Below, piece by piece: positions 60,197 through 64,000 of a stretch of 64,000 bases of DNA (its first letter is position 1; every line of letters begins with the position of its first letter). Both the position numbers and the translations under genes were made by a program. The DNA lies in assembly GCA_020403455.1 (NCBI GenBank), contig JADBXP010000004.1, positions 181,828-245,827 of the forward strand. The letters run 5' to 3'. The notes below the pieces were generated by a model. That model did no database searches, was not told the origin of the DNA, and saw only the letters and a list, made by a program, of their open reading frames with translations. This DNA comes from Chitinophagaceae bacterium (GTDB lineage Bacteria; Bacteroidota; Bacteroidia; Chitinophagales; Chitinophagaceae).

Positions 60197-63100
60197 ATGC
60201 AAAAATTTGAAGTAGAGGAAGTAGTACTGGAAAAGAGCAATGTGATAGAGGCCGGTGCAGGCACCGGAAAAACCTATTCCATAGGCATTCTGGTACTGCG
60301 GCTGATACTGGAAAAGCACTTGCCGGTGCAGGAAATTTTGATGGTAACTTTTACCAAGGCAGCCGTGGCTGAACTAGAAACGCGCATTCGAGAATTCATC
60401 AACCTGGCTTATCAGTCAGCCATGGGAAAAGATATCGGAGATGCAACGATTGAACGGATGGTGGAAAGATCCATCAATCAACAGGGACAGGAGGAAACGC
60501 GTAGGTTATTAAAAGAAGCCCTGACACTGATGGATGAAACATCCATCCAAACCATCCATAGCTTTTGTCAGAAAATCCTGCAGGAATTCGCCTTTGAAAC
60601 AAAACAGGTTTTTGGTGCTCAAGCATTGTCCCCGGAACAGATGCAGGAAATGATGCTGCAGGCAGTCAATGATGAATGGAGAACATACATCACCACCTTA
60701 TCATTGGAATTACTCAAACACATCAACAGTATATTAGACAGGTCCATATTGTTGAACATGGTAAAAGAGGTACTGGGAGGAAAAAAGTTTCATATACAAG
60801 TTGCTCCCAGAACACCTTTGCTCGATGCCACGCACCAACAAGAGCTACTCGACGAAATTGATGCAGCGGTGAATGCCAGTGATGCTTTATGGCAAAAAAT
60901 GTTGGATCACCTCAATGATAACCTGGCTGACTACCTGGCAGCTATCGCGAACAACGGTAGGGCAAGACAGTATCTGTCCAATTTTACTACGGCAGATGAA
61001 ATTTTAGATTATATTAAACACAGGACTGATAAAATTTATGTAACGCAAGTTTTTGCTGACATGATCAGCGACCTGATAGCTTGGAACAACTTGCGGGAGA
61101 TCTACTCGAATACCAAGGCTCAGGTAGCAAATCGCATCTACTCGTGGCTGCTGAATGAAATCGTTCAAAAACTGGCAGAAAAAAAGGAGAGACGCTCTGT
61201 GCTCAGCTTTGATGACATGATTGAACTCCTGCACAAAGCTGTCTGCATAGACAAGCATGCCGGACTGATTCAATCCCTGCGAAAAAAGTACAAGGCAGTA
61301 TTCATAGATGAGTTTCAGGATACCGACCGTCTGCAATATGAAATATTTTCTGTAGTATTTACCCAACAACCCGACACCATCTCTTTTCTGATAGGTGACC
61401 CGAAACAATCAATCTATGGATGGAGGAAAGCAGATCTTTTCACCTATTTCAAAGCAGCGAAAGAAGCGAACAATCAGTTTGGCATGACGGTAAACTATCG
61501 CTCTGTGAGTCCGTTGATTCAAGCATTCAACGATTTCTTTTTACCGCAACCGAGTTTTGACACATTTCATTTCAGTGGAGCTCCCGATGCCATCTTATAC
61601 CAGCCGGTAGAAGCACCTGATCCCAATGATAAAGGGCAACTGCTCTTCAATCGAGAAGAATTGGCTCCCATCACCTTTTGCCGCGAATCGGGAGGCATTG
61701 CAGAACGAGTGGCGCTGCGGATTGCAGACCTCTTATATCAACCAGGTTACTGCATTCAAAAAAATGATCAACCACAAAACATTCGGCCCTCCGACATCAC
61801 AGTTTTAGTGAGATATGGCTTTGAGGCGGAACAGGTAAAAAAACAATTGGGTCGTTATCAGATTCCGGCAATCATCATGAGTAACGACAGTATTTTGTCC
61901 TCTCCCGAGGCGAAAGAAATGTTTTCATTGTTAACTGCCATGGAGACCCATGTGATTGGAAAAATCAATCAGGCAGTAATAACTCCAATTGCAGGGTACA
62001 GCATTGCGGATATGGAAGAATTAGATGAAGAAGCTTTGGTAGAGAAATTTCGTTCCTGGTATGCCGTCTGGATGGCAAAGGGAGTCTACGTTGCATTACA
62101 GTCCGTTTTTGCCTGTTTTGACATCACATCCCGTTTGTTGCAAGCCGCATCAGATAACGGAGAAAGAAAACTATCTAACTATATTCAACTAGCAGAAATC
62201 TTGCATCAGACTGAGAGTCGATTGAAGTTACGTCCAGCAGAACTGATCAATTGGCTACAAAAAGCCACCGAAGGAAAGAGAGAGGAGGGTGATGAGTATG
62301 AACAGCGCATCGAAAGTGATGCCGAGGCGGTGCAAATTATTACGATACACAAGAGCAAGGGGTTGGAATTCAATATCGTGCTAGCTCCTTTTCTGGAACT
62401 CGAAAATAAATTCAAGGAAAATAGGCTATACGCTTTTCGTGATAATGCCGGTGAATTTTTCTTCGGCAAAACTGAATCCCTCAATGATGATGAACGGCGA
62501 TTGATAGATTTACAGCAGGAACAGGAAAATCGTCGCTTACTCTATGTAGCATTGACGCGAGCTAAATACAAGTGTTATCTGTTTACAAAGATGCCGGACA
62601 GAGCTGAGGGCACCTTGGGTTATTTTATAGATGAGCTAGCCAAGTTCCCTTCCGCATTGATTGAAACAACCGATGTGCTGCCGGATATACCGGTCAATTA
62701 CCGGTACAATTCAAGTGCCACACAACTGGCCAACTTTAATCAGGCCAATTCATTTGTTCTAAAAGATAAAAACTGGCAAAAATTAAGTTACAGTTTTCTG
62801 AATTATGAGCCCGGCAGTTCAAAAGCAAGTGAATCACCGAGAGCCAATACATCAGGTGATGATGCATATGATCAATTCATTTTTTATCAACTGAGAAAAG
62901 GTGCCTTCACCGGTAATCTGGTGCACTACCTGATGGAGCATGTGGATTTTAGTAATCCCGCACAATGGACAACCATGGTAAGCCGATCACTGCAACGCAT
63001 GGCGCCCGGACTGGAAGCAACGCATACGGAAGGTTTGAAACAAATGACTGAGGAGTTAAGTGAACTGGAGCTAAAGGCAGGCGGTCATAGCTGGCAACTC

Positions 63101-63580
63101 AAACAGCTTACGCCTGCAAGCCGACTCACCGAACTGGAATTTAATTTTCCTGTACAAGAGTTCATGACCCGCGAGTTGATGTCACTCTCTACCAGCGATA
63201 CACCTTTTCATTTGAAAGACGGCCAAGAATGGCAGGGATTGATGAATGGGAAGATTGACTTTATCGGTTATCATGAGGGAAGGTATTATATAGTGGACTG
63301 GAAGACCAATCATCTCGGATACCAAACCGATGATTATGGCGCTGCTGCTGTGCAGGAAGCAATGAGCAATAATAATTATCACTTACAGTATTTCATATAC
63401 CTGTCTGCTCTCTATAAGTTTTTACAGCAGCGACTACCTGACTTTGATTATGAGCAGCATATCGGAGGGGTTTACTATCTGTTTGTTCGCGGCATTCGCC
63501 GGAAAGGGGAACAAGGTATTTTTTATCGCCGTCCTTCACAGGAAGAGTTGTTAGCATTCATGGGGGTGTTGGGAAAATAG
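60197..63580 (+). CDS. recB: Exodeoxyribonuclease V subunit beta, RecB
   Basis: A 1127-residue RecB: 3'-5' helicase with a C-terminal nuclease. Walker A is NVIEAGAGTGKTYSIG, motif II AVFIDEFQDTDRLQ, then IGDPKQSIYGWRKADLF, VQIITIHKSKGLEF and YVALTRAKYKCYLF. The nuclease core is near the end: NGKIDFIGYHEGRYYIVDWKTNH, with the D...DxK residues, followed by YHLQYFIYLSAL. Both activities therefore look intact. The protein completes a recD-recC-recB operon. Downstream of the stop the sequence becomes repetitive. Confidence 0.94.
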   Translation: MQKFEVEEVVLEKSNVIEAGAGTGKTYSIGILVLRLILEKHLPVQEILMVTFTKAAVAELETRIREFINLAYQSAMGKDIGDATIERMVERSINQQGQEETRRLLKEALTLMDETSIQTIHSFCQKILQEFAFETKQVFGAQALSPEQMQEMMLQAVNDEWRTYITTLSLELLKHINSILDRSILLNMVKEVLGGKKFHIQVAPRTPLLDATHQQELLDEIDAAVNASDALWQKMLDHLNDNLADYLAAIANNGRARQYLSNFTTADEILDYIKHRTDKIYVTQVFADMISDLIAWNNLREIYSNTKAQVANRIYSWLLNEIVQKLAEKKERRSVLSFDDMIELLHKAVCIDKHAGLIQSLRKKYKAVFIDEFQDTDRLQYEIFSVVFTQQPDTISFLIGDPKQSIYGWRKADLFTYFKAAKEANNQFGMTVNYRSVSPLIQAFNDFFLPQPSFDTFHFSGAPDAILYQPVEAPDPNDKGQLLFNREELAPITFCRESGGIAERVALRIADLLYQPGYCIQKNDQPQNIRPSDITVLVRYGFEAEQVKKQLGRYQIPAIIMSNDSILSSPEAKEMFSLLTAMETHVIGKINQAVITPIAGYSIADMEELDEEALVEKFRSWYAVWMAKGVYVALQSVFACFDITSRLLQAASDNGERKLSNYIQLAEILHQTESRLKLRPAELINWLQKATEGKREEGDEYEQRIESDAEAVQIITIHKSKGLEFNIVLAPFLELENKFKENRLYAFRDNAGEFFFGKTESLNDDERRLIDLQQEQENRRLLYVALTRAKYKCYLFTKMPDRAEGTLGYFIDELAKFPSALIETTDVLPDIPVNYRYNSSATQLANFNQANSFVLKDKNWQKLSYSFLNYEPGSSKASESPRANTSGDDAYDQFIFYQLRKGAFTGNLVHYLMEHVDFSNPAQWTTMVSRSLQRMAPGLEATHTEGLKQMTEELSELELKAGGHSWQLKQLTPASRLTELEFNFPVQEFMTRELMSLSTSDTPFHLKDGQEWQGLMNGKIDFIGYHEGRYYIVDWKTNHLGYQTDDYGAAAVQEAMSNNNYHLQYFIYLSALYKFLQQRLPDFDYEQHIGGVYYLFVRGIRRKGEQGIFYRRPSQEELLAFMGVLGK

Positions 63581-63610
63581 TGTGCATCTCTAATCCGAAT
63601 TTCGCCTTTT

Positions 63611-63733
63611 CACCTCCACATAGTCTTTCGAACGAAATGAGAAGAGTTTTCTCCTCCGCATAGTCTTTCGAACGAAGTGAGAAAATTTTTCTCCTCCGCA
63701 TAGTCTTTCGAACGAAGTGAGAAGACTATGCGG
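63611..63733. repeat. Three 40-bp tandem units ending in a palindromic hairpin
   Basis: Units begin at 63611, 63651 and 63691, period 40, each with CGCATAGTCTTTCGAACGAA (first unit with two changes) and GTGAGA. In the third unit CCGCATAGTCTT (63696-63707) pairs exactly with AAGACTATGCGG (63722-63733) over a 14-base loop that has its own TTCGAACGAA palindrome. A degenerate copy lies at 63802-63837. Confidence 0.85.
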
Positions 63734-63786
63734 CAGATTGCATACCAGCCAAATGAATAGGTATCTGCATCAATGTATGAACAGAG
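63686..63786. repeat. 101-bp direct repeat, first copy
   Basis: Identical to 63900-64000, with a 214-base offset. It contains the palindromic hairpin and then a second, imperfect one (ATTGCATACC with GGTATCTGCATCAAT, two bulges). The copies are separated by ~113 bases of different sequence. Confidence 0.9.
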
Positions 63787-63899
63787 GAATTAATAAGCAT
63801 GCCGCATAGTTCTCCACCTCTTTGCTGAACGTGAGGCAATTCAAAGCAGGAAGCCTATTAACCGGCCACTCAATCTTTAATGCAGAAGATACTGTCATT

Positions 63900-64000
63900 T
63901 TTTTCTCCTCCGCATAGTCTTTCGAACGAAGTGAGAAGACTATGCGGCAGATTGCATACCAGCCAAATGAATAGGTATCTGCATCAATGTATGAACAGAG
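63900..64000. repeat. 101-bp direct repeat, second copy (cut by window end)
   Basis: Matches 63686-63786 base for base as far as visible; the repeat may continue past the window. The stretch 63581-64000 contains no convincing gene. Confidence 0.9.

Noticed and set aside
63611..64000. Possible CRISPR array
   Set aside because: Repeats are palindromic, the spacing is 40 and then 214 bases, the 'spacers' are themselves repeated, and no cas genes are near.
1..64000. tRNA, rRNA, prophage, transposase or integrase genes
   Set aside because: Looked for in gaps and among proteins; none seen. The window appears to be ordinary chromosome with local accessory patches.

Overview
The window looks like a stretch of a Bacteroidota chromosome, most likely a member of the Chitinophagaceae or a close relative. 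The reasons are the recurring Bacteroidota-type -7 promoter motif TAnnTTTG upstream of several genes, the scarcity of Shine-Dalgarno sequences, and the protein families present (fused KorA, fused E1 alpha/beta dehydrogenase, DUF1080, DUF4136, DUF2007, GMC oxidoreductase with a gluconate-dehydrogenase-subunit-3 partner). No rRNA, tRNA, CRISPR array, insertion sequence or prophage was seen. The species is inferred, not proven.

Layout: 0-3.3 kb holds mostly housekeeping genes (end of a polysaccharide deacetylase, AcpH-like phosphodiesterase, a Cys/Met transsulfuration enzyme, a TIGR02757 protein). 3.3-5.8 kb encodes a secreted GH9-NodB fusion. 5.9-11.5 kb holds an SDR, a HAD phosphatase, a cysteine-rich 57-residue exported protein, a membrane-lipid operon (CPBP protease, DUF2007, CdsA, Psd) and DusB. 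11.6-15.0 kb is a tandem array of four paralogous membrane-anchored proteins with a nearly constant N-terminus and divergent remainder. 15.1-17.2 kb is a glutathione peroxidase/aldehyde dehydrogenase pair.

17.3-27.9 kb is a coherent sugar-oxidation locus: GMC flavoprotein, its Tat-exported small subunit, a lipoprotein cytochrome c, two Gfo/Idh/MocA oxidoreductases, three TIM-barrel isomerase-like proteins, an MFS importer and a DUF1080 protein. Together they fit oxidation of a glycoside at C3 in the periplasm followed by cleavage and catabolism of the 3-keto sugar. 28-33.9 kb holds TadA, SodA, YidD, a second DUF1080 protein, an M20-type amidohydrolase and a lipase.

33.9-37.7 kb is a WYL regulator - RmuC - Cas4-like/DUF2779 nuclease run that looks like a DNA-maintenance or defence unit. 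38.8-41 kb contains an orphan histidine kinase with an AT-rich membrane partner and an unusual two-gene cassette (a duplicated-domain 119-residue protein and a 21-residue micro-ORF). 41-54.9 kb is mixed metabolism: fused branched-chain-type E1, YccA/BI-1 protein, KorA without an adjacent KorB, a protein made of Y-x-H-Q-A repeats, lipoproteins, amidohydrolases and a second orphan kinase. 55-63.6 kb is a complete recD-recC-recB operon, followed by a block of short palindromic and ~100-bp direct repeats that runs off the window end.
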